A DNA stretch of 64,000 bases from Candidatus Accumulibacter cognatus. GTDB taxonomy: Bacteria; Pseudomonadota; Gammaproteobacteria; Burkholderiales; Rhodocyclaceae. Below are positions 26,901-35,496 of the stretch, piece by piece. The translations under genes and the position numbers were made by a program. The number at the start of each line of letters is the position of its first letter. Positions within the stretch are counted from its first letter, which is position 1. The notes under the pieces were generated by a model. That model was not told where the DNA came from and ran no database searches. It was given only the letters and a program-made list of their open reading frames with translations. The DNA is taken from contig CP058708.1 in the NCBI GenBank assembly GCA_013414765.1, forward strand, positions 3,405,553 to 3,469,552, given 5' to 3'.

Positions 26901-27765
26901 CCGCCTCTTCGCCTTGAACCAGCCGGTTCGCTACGGCGAAGGTTGGTTGCTGGCGGAAACACTGGGCGTACCAGCACAGCGCTGGGCCTTGGGCGATCAA
27001 GCTGCCCTGGCGTTCAATTCGATTTGGGGCGATGGCGCACCTCTGATCACGGCGGAACAGGCCATTCTTGAAACGGGTGAGCCGCTTCCAGCGAAAACCC
27101 TAAGACGCCAAAAGGTTGACGGCGGTGACCGTGAGATCGAACTTCATCATGAATTGGATGGCCCCCTGCAAGGGTTCGGTCAACGGCTGTGGCAGCACAT
27201 CGCCGGGCAGCACGAAGCAACCCGCCGCCTCCTGGACGATAAGGAAGTAGGCGTGGTCGCCGTCGCCTACCGGGATCGCTACCTGTTCACTCCCTTGTCA
27301 GTCGCCTTGTTGCTGGAAGTGATCCGCGGGCTTCGGGCGACTATCGGACAAGCTAGGTGGGCCAGCAATGAGGTGGAAGTCTCCACGACCAACCGCCGTA
27401 GCACCGGAGATAATGCATCGCGAAACCGCGTCTGGTCGGATTGGCTGGATCTGGAGTTACGCGATCAGGTGTTGCGAGCGGCGTTTGACTACCTTGGTAC
27501 CGTCGCTCGATTGCGTGTAGGGGATACATCGAGTACCGGCCATGGTCGGGTACTGGAAGTGGCGTGGTCATCGGGCAAGCGGCTCACCTTGCGTTTGGAT
27601 CAAGGGGTTTCCTACTGGCGGGCGGCTACGGCAAGGAACCGCCTTGTCAGCCATTTCGACTTGAACTCGGAGCCCGCTGACGCACAGGGCAAGAAACTGG
27701 CCGACATGACTCTGAACATCGAGGCTGGCCATCTATCCACGCAGCTTTTCATCAAAGTCCGCTGA
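23812..27765 (+). CDS. druE: Druantia helicase DruE, C-terminal part (DUF1998-containing)
   Basis: Second half of the split DruE helicase; coding similarity in this frame begins before the first ATG, at about 23719. It holds helicase motif V (TTMEMGIDIGGIASVGMNNV) and motif VI in YLQRAGRAGRRKETRS, then a long linker with a zinc-ribbon-like CRQCGASGS ... HCDACDA. Next come a DUF1998-type cysteine cluster, CPVDCDSVCPHCVLDFDQRF (near 26490-26540), and a C-terminal domain of about 350 residues (ARQGVAG-like start, RLYASGDASTWDVGPSTLRE) that I cannot name. In Druantia DruE is the shared, essential ATPase. No start codon or ribosome binding site of its own is convincing, so independent translation is unlikely. 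Confidence 0.85.
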   Translation: MLAHYQRQAHGVFNEASGPIELARMFLVREFGRRPKRLNNLESMGLVAVHYPALDAIRAVPPAVDQAAGFDPIAWRDFLKICLDFFVRAGGSLAISPSWRNWLGMPFPQSQLVPRDQRDIARSQRCWPRARQSGLRATLVRLLAQVLKAEIATPQGEDRVDAVLDAAWNTLISTGLLQLTGDGRVLQPASLAFAPMDHAWICPVTRRFLDTTLRGCTPYLPELATEATSLCQRVALPLYEPPFAGVNNDLERIRLGRAWLANHSDIAGLREQGVWPVLNDRVIELAPYFTAAEHSAQQDSKVLDRYEKAFKGGDINLLSCSTTMEMGIDIGGIASVGMNNVPPHPANYLQRAGRAGRRKETRSVAMTLCKSNPLDQAVFANTRWPFDTSLPAPQVSLDSRILVQRHVHSLLLARFFATHLAGSGQEQTKLTCGSFFLGDASLAGRYADWCRAYSESRDPNLARGLRQLLRHSLLEGADLHRVMDTAAREMDGQADGWRLEWQQLEREAAEVRHAGENSPVFRAVRLHQERLSGEYLLRELATRGYLPAYGFPTHIAPFDNLTRGRLRQQAEAREDNRYRRRELANRDLMTALREYAPGSEVVMDGLVYRSAGVTLNWHIPADQHEAREAQNIRHAWRCRQCGASGSSHSREAARHCDACDAVIADADIREFLQPAGFAVDFYKEPSNDITTQHFVPVEPPWIDAQGNWFSLVNQELGRFRVTSRGHVFHQSRGIHGQGYVVCLECGRAEPMKPDGSKPDVFDKPHYKLRRAKDEGGAHCPGSDSDWKVKPGLTLGHETWTDIFELQLKTENGIWLNDETVALTLAVALRDSLAESIGVQASELGCSTKPARHGNEPVRQSILIFDRNAAGYASSADRHLDSLFRLARQHLECPVDCDSVCPHCVLDFDQRFAADNLDRHVALAFLSDDWLNRLQLPREQAYFGPASRAEYRRLPAAVWRAVSRQGVAGIRLYASGDASTWDVGPSTLRELAYRLAGQGAKVEIVLAGVRVDTLDETDCYLLASLADHPNVRLFALNQPVRYGEGWLLAETLGVPAQRWALGDQAALAFNSIWGDGAPLITAEQAILETGEPLPAKTLRRQKVDGGDREIELHHELDGPLQGFGQRLWQHIAGQHEATRRLLDDKEVGVVAVAYRDRYLFTPLSVALLLEVIRGLRATIGQARWASNEVEVSTTNRRSTGDNASRNRVWSDWLDLELRDQVLRAAFDYLGTVARLRVGDTSSTGHGRVLEVAWSSGKRLTLRLDQGVSYWRAATARNRLVSHFDLNSEPADAQGKKLADMTLNIEAGHLSTQLFIKVR

Positions 27766-27936
27766 TCACTTTTTCGTCAAGTTCGAGGACACCTGCAACT
27801 ACAGCATCGCATCGTGGAAACACGGGAGCAGTTGAAGGCGGTCCCGAGAACGGCGCTCGACAAGGCTCGAAATTGCAAGGTTCTGGCAAAACATGAGATT
27901 ATGCCTTCAATGATGGATGACAACAGAGAGTGGCGC

Positions 27937-28599
27937 ATGACCTACCATTGCCACGCCATCCAACACCCACGGCTGGACGACCAGGGCAAGCCCGTCATCA
28001 TCAGCAAGCCGACGATACCCAGCGCTCCGGAGAGCTGGCCCGACCCGAAGGCGGTGGCGGTGTTTGTTCCTGATGGAAGTGAACCGGCCGCCATGAATGG
28101 CGTTGCGTTCGCGCCCTGGACAGATCACCCGATCAATGACGATATGTGGAGGTACGTCGACGGCCAAATGGATGACCTCGACGAGCCGGTCATGCGCTTT
28201 GATAAAGATCGCCCTCCCGCATCTGGATGCGTCATCGAAGAACCGGATGGTCGGGTATGGCTGGTGTCGCCTAGCAACGCTTTCGGCGGCTATACAACGA
28301 CCTACCCGAAGGGCAAGCTGGACGGGGATCAAATATCACCGCAGGCAAATGCCATCAAGGAAGCCTTCGAGGAATCCGGGCTGAAGGCGCAGATTACCGG
28401 ATACCTGGGGGACTTCAAGCGCGGTACGTCGATTACGCGCCTCTACCTGGCCAGGCGGGTCGGTGGGTCGCCGTCCGCTGTCGGCTGGGAATCGCAAGCC
28501 GTATGCCTCGTTCCGAGGACAATGCTCGATCAGGTTGCCGCCCACCGGAACGACAAGGAGATCAACGGCTTGCTCAAAGCGAGCACCCAAGGAGTTTGA
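27937..28599 (+). CDS. Nudix-like hydrolase with degenerate Nudix box
   Basis: About 220 residues. The C-terminal half contains a Nudix fold core, SNAFGGYTTTYPKGKLDGDQ followed by ISPQANAIKEAFEESGL. The KEAFEESGL part retains the two metal-binding glutamates of the RExxEExG core, but the preceding segment is one residue longer than GX5EX7 and has Gln where the first Glu belongs. An N-terminal region of about 95 residues (HAIQHPRLDDQGKPVIISKP ...) is not recognised. Nudix enzymes split nucleoside-diphosphate linkages; the substrate is unknown. The start is uncertain: ATGs at 27901, 27910, 27913 and 27937 and a GTG at 27814 are all in frame. I chose 27937, where a GAGAG precedes. It sits between Druantia and Wadjet on the same strand. 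Confidence 0.75.
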   Translation: MTYHCHAIQHPRLDDQGKPVIISKPTIPSAPESWPDPKAVAVFVPDGSEPAAMNGVAFAPWTDHPINDDMWRYVDGQMDDLDEPVMRFDKDRPPASGCVIEEPDGRVWLVSPSNAFGGYTTTYPKGKLDGDQISPQANAIKEAFEESGLKAQITGYLGDFKRGTSITRLYLARRVGGSPSAVGWESQAVCLVPRTMLDQVAAHRNDKEINGLLKASTQGV

Positions 28600-28616
28600 C
28601 AGGTGGCGTTGCTTTT

Positions 28617-28666
28617 CTGGCAGCATCTTGTCGATCTTCGATCAATCCACCTGATCTGGCTGCCAG
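28617..28666. promoter_or_regulatory. Inverted repeat in the Wadjet leader
   Basis: CTGGCAGC (28617-28624) and GCTGCCAG (28659-28666) form a perfect 8-bp inverted repeat with a 34-base loop, just after the Nudix stop and 65 bases before jetA. It may be a regulator-binding site or a weak transcript end; no T-tract follows. Confidence 0.35.
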
Positions 28667-28730
28667 CGATTGCGCGCACCCACTGCGTGCCGCAGGGCAG
28701 GCAGCGCGGAACCCGGCCGAAGAATAAAGA

Positions 28731-30188
28731 GTGAATCCCTTGGACTTCGCTACCCTCGACGCCCTGCGCACGCACCACCCGGCGTGGCGGCTGCTGCGTT
28801 CGGATCATGCGCCGCTGGTGGCGAGCTTCCTGCAACGCGTGTTCGTGGCCCCCAATGTGCGCGTGATGGCGGCGGCGGATCTGGCCGAGGCGCTGGAAGA
28901 TGAGCTGTATGCGCTGCGCCTGCACTTGGGTGAAACCGCCTTTCCAAAGCCGGCACCGGACTATCTGAACGACTGGGCCGCACCCGACAAGGGCTGGCTG
29001 CGCAAGTTCTACAAGCCTGGCACGGACGAGGCGCAATTTGACCTGACGCCCGCGACTGAAAAGGCCATTGCCTGGCTGGCACAACTCTCCGAGCGGCAGT
29101 TCATTGGCACCGAGTCGCGCTTGCTGACGCTGTTTGATCTGCTCAAGCAGATGAGCGAGGGCAGCGAGGCCGACCCGGCCAGACGCGTCGCCGAGTTGCA
29201 CAGGAAGCGCGATGACATCGACGCCGAGATGGCGCGGGTGCTGTCGGGCGATGTGCCGCTGCTGGACGACACGGCGCTGAAGGATCGCTTTCAGCAATTC
29301 ATGCAGGGCGCGCGCGAATTGCTGACGGATTTTCGCGAGGTGGAGCACAACTTCCGCCAGCTCGACCGGCGCGTGCGGGAACGCATTGCCCTGTGGGAAG
29401 GCAGCAAGGGTGCGCTGCTCGAAGAGATCATGGGCGAGCGAGAGGCGATTGCCGATTCCGATCAGGGCAAGAGTTTCCGGGCGTTCTGGGACTTTCTGCT
29501 GTCCAGCCGCCGGCAGGAGGAATTGACCGAACTGCTGGATCGCGTGCTTCAGCTTCCCGCCGTGACGGATCTGAAACCCGACAGCAGAATGCGCCGCGTC
29601 CATTATGACTGGATGGAAGCGGGCGAGCATACCCAGCGCACGGTGGCCGCCTTGTCGCAGCAGTTGCGGCGCTTTCTCGATGATCGGGCCTGGCTGGAGA
29701 ACCGCCGGATCATGGACATCCTGCACGGTATCGAGAGCAAGGCGCTGGCCCTGCGCGGGTCACCACCGGCCGGCACGGTGATGGAGATGGCCGAGGCGCG
29801 AGCCGACATCGAGCTGGCGATGGAGCGCCCCCTGTTCACGCCGGCAACGAAGCCGGTCATTGCCGACCTGGCCTTGCAGGCGGGCGATCAGGACATCGAT
29901 CCCTCGGTACTGTTCGATCAGGTGGTCGTGGACAAAGCGCGCCTGACACGCCACATCCGCCACGCCTTGCAGGACCGGGCGCAGATCACGCTGAGCGAGC
30001 TGGTGCTTACCCAACCCTTGCAACAGGGGCTGGCCGAATTGGTGGCCTACCTGCAACTGGGCAGCGGGACATTCAGTACGGTGGTCGATGAGGACACGCC
30101 AGAACCCATCCGCTGGCAGTCGTGGGCAACCGATGGTCAGGAAATCACCCGCATCGCGCGCCTGCCACGCGTGCTTTTCATGCGCTGA
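28731..30188 (+). CDS. jetA: Wadjet type I JetA (DUF3375), kleisin-like subunit
   Basis: 485 residues of the DUF3375 family, the kleisin analogue (MksF-like) of the Wadjet SMC complex. Typical family stretches are LDALRTHHPAWRLLRSDHAP at the start and RKFYKPGTDEAQFDLTPATE followed by KAIAWLAQLSERQFIGTESR (about 92-130), then long predicted helices to about 330 and a C-terminal winged-helix-like part. Translation starts on GTG 28731, with a weak GAAGAATAAAGA upstream. It is the first gene of jetA-jetB-jetC-jetD. In Wadjet JetA bridges the JetC ATPase heads and recruits JetB, forming a ring that extrudes DNA loops and recognises small circular plasmids. Confidence 0.93.
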   Translation: MNPLDFATLDALRTHHPAWRLLRSDHAPLVASFLQRVFVAPNVRVMAAADLAEALEDELYALRLHLGETAFPKPAPDYLNDWAAPDKGWLRKFYKPGTDEAQFDLTPATEKAIAWLAQLSERQFIGTESRLLTLFDLLKQMSEGSEADPARRVAELHRKRDDIDAEMARVLSGDVPLLDDTALKDRFQQFMQGARELLTDFREVEHNFRQLDRRVRERIALWEGSKGALLEEIMGEREAIADSDQGKSFRAFWDFLLSSRRQEELTELLDRVLQLPAVTDLKPDSRMRRVHYDWMEAGEHTQRTVAALSQQLRRFLDDRAWLENRRIMDILHGIESKALALRGSPPAGTVMEMAEARADIELAMERPLFTPATKPVIADLALQAGDQDIDPSVLFDQVVVDKARLTRHIRHALQDRAQITLSELVLTQPLQQGLAELVAYLQLGSGTFSTVVDEDTPEPIRWQSWATDGQEITRIARLPRVLFMR

Positions 30189-30211
30189 AGCACAACAGGA
30201 TGGGGCGAGGG

Positions 30212-30889
30212 ATGGAAGAACAACATTCAGGAAGCGACGAAGCACGCGCCGCGGCGCCCGCGCCCGTTGCGGATTTGTCGGTGTTGCTGATCAGCCTGCT
30301 CAAAAGCGTGCTGTATCGTGATGGCGATGAGCGTCAATGGGCGGCACTATTGAATCTGCAGGTCCAGGTGCGTGACTATGCGGCGGTACTGAACCTTGAT
30401 CTGGTGCTGGACGAGGCAGAAGGCCATGCCTTTCTCAGAAGCCGGCCGGAGCCTGCCGATGACGACTCCGCACCCCGCTTGCCGCGTCTGGTGGCGCGCC
30501 GGCCCCTGTCCTTTCCGGTGAGTCTGTTACTTGCGTTGTTGCGCAAGAAACTGGCCGAATTCGACGCAGGGGGCGGTGATACACGCCTGGTACTCAGTCG
30601 TGACGACATCGTGGAACTGGTGCGGGTGTTCCTGCCCGATGGTCCGAATGAAGCCAGGCTGATCGACCAGATCGAGACCACGATCAACAAGGTGGTCGAG
30701 CTTGGGTTCCTGCACAAGCTCAAGGCTGCCAGTGGTGCTTCGGCTGGCGCGACGAGCTACGAGGTGCGGCGCATCCTGAAGGCCTTCGTCGATGCTCAAT
30801 GGCTGGCCGAATTCGATGCGCGTCTGGCCAGTTACCAGTCACAACTGGCGGGCGTGACCCCGGCCAGGGAGGAGACCGGCCATGAATGA
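30212..30889 (+). CDS. jetB: Wadjet type I JetB (DUF4194), KITE-like subunit
   Basis: About 225 residues of the DUF4194 family, the MukE/KITE analogue. Recognisable family stretches are [20 protein letters not shown] (near the N-terminus), [20 protein letters not shown], and [20 protein letters not shown] followed by [11 protein letters not shown]. Two winged-helix units are expected. The start is uncertain: ATG 30212 (MEEQHSGSD) is chosen because a G-rich AGGATGGGG precedes at suitable spacing; ATG 30200 is also possible. It begins about 23 bases after jetA, and its end overlaps jetC by eight bases, so the operon is tightly coupled. Confidence 0.9.
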   Translation: MEEQHSGSDEARAAAPAPVADLSVLLISLLKSVLYRDGDERQWAALLNLQVQVRDYAAVLNLDLVLDEAEGHAFLRSRPEPADDDSAPRLPRLVARRPLSFPVSLLLALLRKKLAEFDAGGGDTRLVLSRDDIVELVRVFLPDGPNEARLIDQIETTINKVVELGFLHKLKAASGASAGATSYEVRRILKAFVDAQWLAEFDARLASYQSQLAGVTPAREETGHE

Positions 30890-33800
30890 GCCGCCATCGC
30901 TGGGCCTGGACTTCGTGGCAGATGACACGCTGTCGGGCTTTCGTCTGACCCGTCTGGAGGTGTTCAACTGGGGCACCTTCGACAGACGGGTATGGACGCT
31001 GCAACTGGATGGCAAGAATGGCCTGCTCACCGGGGATATCGGCTCGGGCAAATCGACGCTGGTGGATGCCATCACCACCTTGCTGGTGCCAGCAAACCGG
31101 ATCACCTACAACAAGGCGGCGGGCGCGGACAGCAAGGAACGAACCTTGCGCTCCTATGTGCTCGGTCACTACAAATCCGAGCGCAACGAAGTCACAGGCG
31201 CGGCCAGGCCGGTATCGCTGCGCGACCAGAATAGTTACTCGGTCATCCTGGGCGTGTTCCACAACGCCGGCTATGACCAGACGGTGACGCTGGCGCAGGT
31301 GTTCTGGATGAAGGACGCGCAGGGGCAACCGGCGCGCTTCTTTCTGGGTGCCGAACGCGGGCTGTCGATTGCCGCCGATTTTTCTCATTTCGGCTCGGAC
31401 CTTGCCCAGTTGCGCAAAAGACTGCGTAGGCTGGGTGCCGAGCTGAGCGACAGCTTTCCACCCTATGCGGCCTGGTTTCGCCGCCGTTTCGGGATCGACA
31501 ACGAGCAGGCGCTGGAGCTGTTTCACCAGACGGTCTCGATGAAGTCGGTGGGCAACCTGACCGATTTCGTTCGCAACCATATGTTGGAACCCTTCGAGGT
31601 GGCCCCGCGCATTCAGGCCTTGATCGGGCACTTCGATGATCTCAACCGCGCCCATCAGGCGTTGCTGAAAACCCGGCAGCAAGTCGAACGGCTCACTCCC
31701 CTGGTTGCCGACTGTGGCCGCCACAGTATGCTGGTGACCGAAGTCGAAGCCCTGCGCGGGTGCCGGGAAAGCCTTCGCTCCCATTTCGCCGGCCTGAAGC
31801 TGGGCCTGATCGACAAGCGGCTGGGCTTGCTGGCCGAAGAATGGGATCGTGTGGATGGTCAGCGACGACGGCTCGAGCTCATCCATGAGGAGCAAGGCCG
31901 CCAGGTCGATGAGCTGAAGCAGGCGATCAACGACAACGGCGGTGACCGACTGGAACGTCTTGCCGCCGAGATTCGCAAGAGAGAACTGCTGCGGGATGGG
32001 CGCAAGGCCAAGGCCGAGCGCTACCAGGAGTTGGCCAGCGTGTTGGGCGAGCCCGTGGCGGTGGATATCTCCACCTTCGCCGCGCAGCGGGGCAAGTATC
32101 AAAGCTGGCGGGAGGAAGCGCGCAATCGTGAGGCCGATCTACAGAACGCCCTCACCGAACACGGCGTGACCTTGCGTCAGGGCAAGCAGGAACACGATCG
32201 GCAAAGCACCGAAATCGAAAGCCTCAAGCGCCGCCGCAGCAACATTGATGATCCGCAGATCCAGATCCGCGCCGCGCTCTGTGCGGCGTTGGACATCGAT
32301 GTCGATGAGATGCCCTTTGCCGGCGAGCTGATCCAGGTGCGCGTCGAAGAGCGCGATTGGGAGGGCGCGGCCGAACGTCTGCTGCGGGGATTCGGCCTGG
32401 CGCTATTGGTGCCCGATGCCCATTACAAGGTCGTGGCCGAATGGGTGGATGCTGCCCATCTGCGCGGCCGCCTGGTGTACTTCCATGTGCGGCCGCGCAA
32501 GGCTGGCGAATTGCCCGATCTGCACCGGGATTCGCTGCTCCGCAAGCTGGCCATCAAGCCTGATTCCCCGCATTACGACTGGCTGGAACGTGAGCTTGCC
32601 CATCGTTTCGATGTGCTCTGCTGCGCCACGCAAGAACAGTTCCGCCGGGAGGCGCGGGCCATCACCCGCGCGGGCCAGATCAAGGATCCGAGCGGCCGAC
32701 ACGAAAAGGATGACCGCCACCGCATCGATGACCGGAGCCGTTATGTCCTGGGCTGGAGCAACAGCGCCAAGATCGCCGCCTTGGAAAGCAGGCGCCGTCA
32801 GCTTGAAACACGGCTGGGCGATGTGGGCAGCCGGATCGGTGAGATTCAGAAGGAACGCAACGGACTGACCAGCCGCCTCGACGCGCTGATTCGCCTTGAA
32901 GAATTCACCGCATTCGAGGAACTGGACTGGGCCAGCGTGGCCAGCGAGATTGCTCAACTGACGGACGAACGGAGCCGGCTGGAGTCGGCATCAGATGTCC
33001 TCAAGCAGCTCAACGAAAACCTGCGCGAGCTGCAGAGGGCGCAAAAGGACACTGGCACGGAGCTGCAAGGTTCGCGCGAGAAGCGGGCCAAGCTGGAACA
33101 GCGCCGCTCGGATGCTCAGGAACTTCGACAACAGACCGAGCTGCTGCTTGCCGGCGCGGTCGTGGATGAAGCGCTGGCAGCGACCCTCGAAGTCATGCGC
33201 GCAGAGGCCCTGGGCGAGCATCAACTGACCGTGGAATCCTGCGACAACCGCGAGCAGGACGTGCGCGGCTGGTTGCAAACCCGGATCGACAACGAAACCA
33301 GGAGCATGAATCGGCTGGCCGAGAGAATCATCAAGGCCATGGCGTCCTTCAAGGAGGCGTTCAAGCTTGAAACCGCCGAGATCGATGCCAGCCTGGAAGC
33401 GGCCTTTGAGTACGAGAACCTGCTGACGCAACTGAACCGGGACGACCTGCCGCGCTTTGTGGCGCGTTTCAAGGAACTGCTCAACGTCAACACGATCAAC
33501 GAGATCGCCAACTTCAACGCCCAACTGGCGCGCGAGCGTGAAACCATCAAGGAGCGCATCGCGCACATCAACAAGTCGTTGGGCGAGATCGACTACAATC
33601 CGGGGCGCTACATCGTGCTCGAGTCGCAGCCCAGTCCGGACGCAGAGATCCGGGATTTTCAGCAGGAGTTGCGCGCATGCACCGAGGGGGCCGTGACGGG
33701 GTCGGAGGATGCCCAGTACTCCGAGGCCAAGTTTCTGCAGGTGAAAGCGATCATTGACCGCTTCCGCGGGCGCGATGGCCTGTCAGAACAGGATCGCCGC

Positions 33801-34274
33801 TGGACTGCCAAAGTGAGCGACGTGCGCAACTGGTTTCTGTTTGCCGCCAGCGAGCGTTGGCGCGAGGACGGCAGCGAACACGAGCACTACTCGGATTCTG
33901 GCGGCAAGTCGGGAGGGCAGAAAGAGAAGCTGGCGTACACCATCCTGGCTGCCAGTCTGGCGTACCAGTTCGGACTGGAATGGGGCGCGGTGCGCTCGCG
34001 GTCTTTCCGTTTCGTGGTGATCGACGAGGCTTTTGGTCGTGGTTCGGATGAATCCACGCAATACGGCCTGAAACTGTTCCGGCAGCTCAATCTGCAACTG
34101 CTCATCGTGACGCCGCTGCAGAAGATTCACATCATCGAACCGTACGTATCCAGCGTCGGGTTTGTGCACAACGAGGGCGGGCGAGCCTCCAGGCTCCGTA
34201 ATCTGTCGATTGAAGAATATCGGGTGCAGAAGGCGATGATGGCTTTGCAAACCACCCAGGTGTTGGCGCAGTGA
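30882..34274 (+). CDS. jetC: Wadjet type I JetC, SMC-like ATPase
   Basis: 1130-residue SMC-type ATPase, the motor of Wadjet. Head half one: [20 protein letters not shown] (residues 25-44) and Walker [10 protein letters not shown] (51-59). A long coiled coil runs from about 250 to 960, with a hinge-like central part around 440-580. Head half two: the ABC signature in [20 protein letters not shown] (about 1000-1020) and Walker [19 protein letters not shown] (about 1043-1060). The C-terminus [10 protein letters not shown] matches MukB-like relatives. All ATPase motifs are intact. It forms a dimer with JetA and JetB that pumps DNA and hands plasmids to JetD. Confidence 0.95.
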   Translation: MNEPPSLGLDFVADDTLSGFRLTRLEVFNWGTFDRRVWTLQLDGKNGLLTGDIGSGKSTLVDAITTLLVPANRITYNKAAGADSKERTLRSYVLGHYKSERNEVTGAARPVSLRDQNSYSVILGVFHNAGYDQTVTLAQVFWMKDAQGQPARFFLGAERGLSIAADFSHFGSDLAQLRKRLRRLGAELSDSFPPYAAWFRRRFGIDNEQALELFHQTVSMKSVGNLTDFVRNHMLEPFEVAPRIQALIGHFDDLNRAHQALLKTRQQVERLTPLVADCGRHSMLVTEVEALRGCRESLRSHFAGLKLGLIDKRLGLLAEEWDRVDGQRRRLELIHEEQGRQVDELKQAINDNGGDRLERLAAEIRKRELLRDGRKAKAERYQELASVLGEPVAVDISTFAAQRGKYQSWREEARNREADLQNALTEHGVTLRQGKQEHDRQSTEIESLKRRRSNIDDPQIQIRAALCAALDIDVDEMPFAGELIQVRVEERDWEGAAERLLRGFGLALLVPDAHYKVVAEWVDAAHLRGRLVYFHVRPRKAGELPDLHRDSLLRKLAIKPDSPHYDWLERELAHRFDVLCCATQEQFRREARAITRAGQIKDPSGRHEKDDRHRIDDRSRYVLGWSNSAKIAALESRRRQLETRLGDVGSRIGEIQKERNGLTSRLDALIRLEEFTAFEELDWASVASEIAQLTDERSRLESASDVLKQLNENLRELQRAQKDTGTELQGSREKRAKLEQRRSDAQELRQQTELLLAGAVVDEALAATLEVMRAEALGEHQLTVESCDNREQDVRGWLQTRIDNETRSMNRLAERIIKAMASFKEAFKLETAEIDASLEAAFEYENLLTQLNRDDLPRFVARFKELLNVNTINEIANFNAQLARERETIKERIAHINKSLGEIDYNPGRYIVLESQPSPDAEIRDFQQELRACTEGAVTGSEDAQYSEAKFLQVKAIIDRFRGRDGLSEQDRRWTAKVSDVRNWFLFAASERWREDGSEHEHYSDSGGKSGGQKEKLAYTILAASLAYQFGLEWGAVRSRSFRFVVIDEAFGRGSDESTQYGLKLFRQLNLQLLIVTPLQKIHIIEPYVSSVGFVHNEGGRASRLRNLSIEEYRVQKAMMALQTTQVLAQ

Positions 34275-34275
34275 C

Positions 34276-35484
34276 GTGTGGACCGGCGCGAAGGAATTGA
34301 AGGCACAACTGGCGCGACTGTGGGAGCGCGGTGAACTCCTGCGCGATGCGGTGACGGGCAATGTTCGCTTTCCTTTGCGCCTGACGCTCAAGTCCCCGAG
34401 TTCGGCCGACATCACGGATCGCTTTGAGGCTGTTCGCGCCTGGGCCGCTGAATTGGCGGCCACGGATTCAGTGTCTCTCGAATGGCAGGAGGTTCGTCAC
34501 CGCGTTCAGGGGGTGCAAAAACTGCCTGCGACCGCCTGGATCAAAACCCTGGAGGAGGTGTTGACCTGGCTGGGCAAGCGCCGGGAGTGGGCTCGCTTTT
34601 CAGCACAGGTCTCGGCAACCCGGCAAACACACCCCGCCTTGCTGCCCTGGCTGGAAAAGCGCCCCCTGCAGGCACTGGCACTGTCCGCCGAATGGCCCCG
34701 ATTGCTGGCAGTCGTGACCTGGCTCGTCGAGCATCCTCGCCCCGGCATTTATTTGCGGCAGGTGGACCTGCCGGGCGTGCACAGCAAATTCATCGAAGCG
34801 CATCGCAGTGTGCTCGCCGAGTTGCTCGATTTGGCACTGCCCGGAGACGCTGTGGACCTCGGCAAGACGGGTGTCGGCCAGTTTGCTGCCCGTTACGGGT
34901 TTCTCGAAAAGCCGGCGCGCATTCGCTTCCGGGTGCTTGATCCGGCGAATCATGCAGTCCCTGGCTCGGTTTGCCCCGACGTGACCCTGGATGCCGAAAA
35001 CTTCAGCCGTATGGAATTCTCTGCGCGGCGCATGTTCATCACCGAGAATGAAACCAACTTCCTGGCATTCCCGCAGGTGCGTGATGCCATGGTTATTTTT
35101 GGCGCGGGTTACGGTTGGGATGCGCTGGCCCGCAGTCATTGGTTGCAGAACTGCTCGATCCATTATTGGGGCGACATCGATACCCATGGTTTTGGCATCC
35201 TGGATCAGCTGCGTGGCTACTTTGGCCACGTCGAGTCGTTCCTGATGGACCGGGAGACCCTGGATGCGCATGCCCCAGTCTGGGGCTGCGAGGACAAGCC
35301 ACTGTTGGTGGACCTGCACAGACTGACGCCCGAAGAGAGTACGCTCTACGACGAACTGCGTGACAACCGCATCCGTGCGAGGCTGCGGCTGGAGCAGGAA
35401 CACATTGGCTTCCATTGGCTGGGCGATCGCCTTGAACAACTTCTGCAGGGGCGCCGCGGCGCCAATCCATGCCCCTGGCGATAA
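34276..35484 (+). CDS. jetD: Wadjet type I JetD, Toprim-like nuclease subunit
   Basis: 402 residues with an N-terminal DUF3322 region (about 5-190) and a C-terminal DUF2220 Toprim-like domain (about 230-395). Acidic catalytic candidates lie in FITENETNFLAFP (about 255-267) and in HYWGDIDTHGFGILDQLRGY (about 296-315), which has the DxD-like metal site. JetD cleaves the circular DNA caught by the JetABC complex. It starts on GTG 34276, two bases after the jetC stop; there is no separate ribosome binding site, so expression depends on coupling. With jetA-C intact, the whole Wadjet type I operon appears functional. Confidence 0.93.
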   Translation: MWTGAKELKAQLARLWERGELLRDAVTGNVRFPLRLTLKSPSSADITDRFEAVRAWAAELAATDSVSLEWQEVRHRVQGVQKLPATAWIKTLEEVLTWLGKRREWARFSAQVSATRQTHPALLPWLEKRPLQALALSAEWPRLLAVVTWLVEHPRPGIYLRQVDLPGVHSKFIEAHRSVLAELLDLALPGDAVDLGKTGVGQFAARYGFLEKPARIRFRVLDPANHAVPGSVCPDVTLDAENFSRMEFSARRMFITENETNFLAFPQVRDAMVIFGAGYGWDALARSHWLQNCSIHYWGDIDTHGFGILDQLRGYFGHVESFLMDRETLDAHAPVWGCEDKPLLVDLHRLTPEESTLYDELRDNRIRARLRLEQEHIGFHWLGDRLEQLLQGRRGANPCPWR

Positions 35485-35496
35485 GACCGGTTCAGT

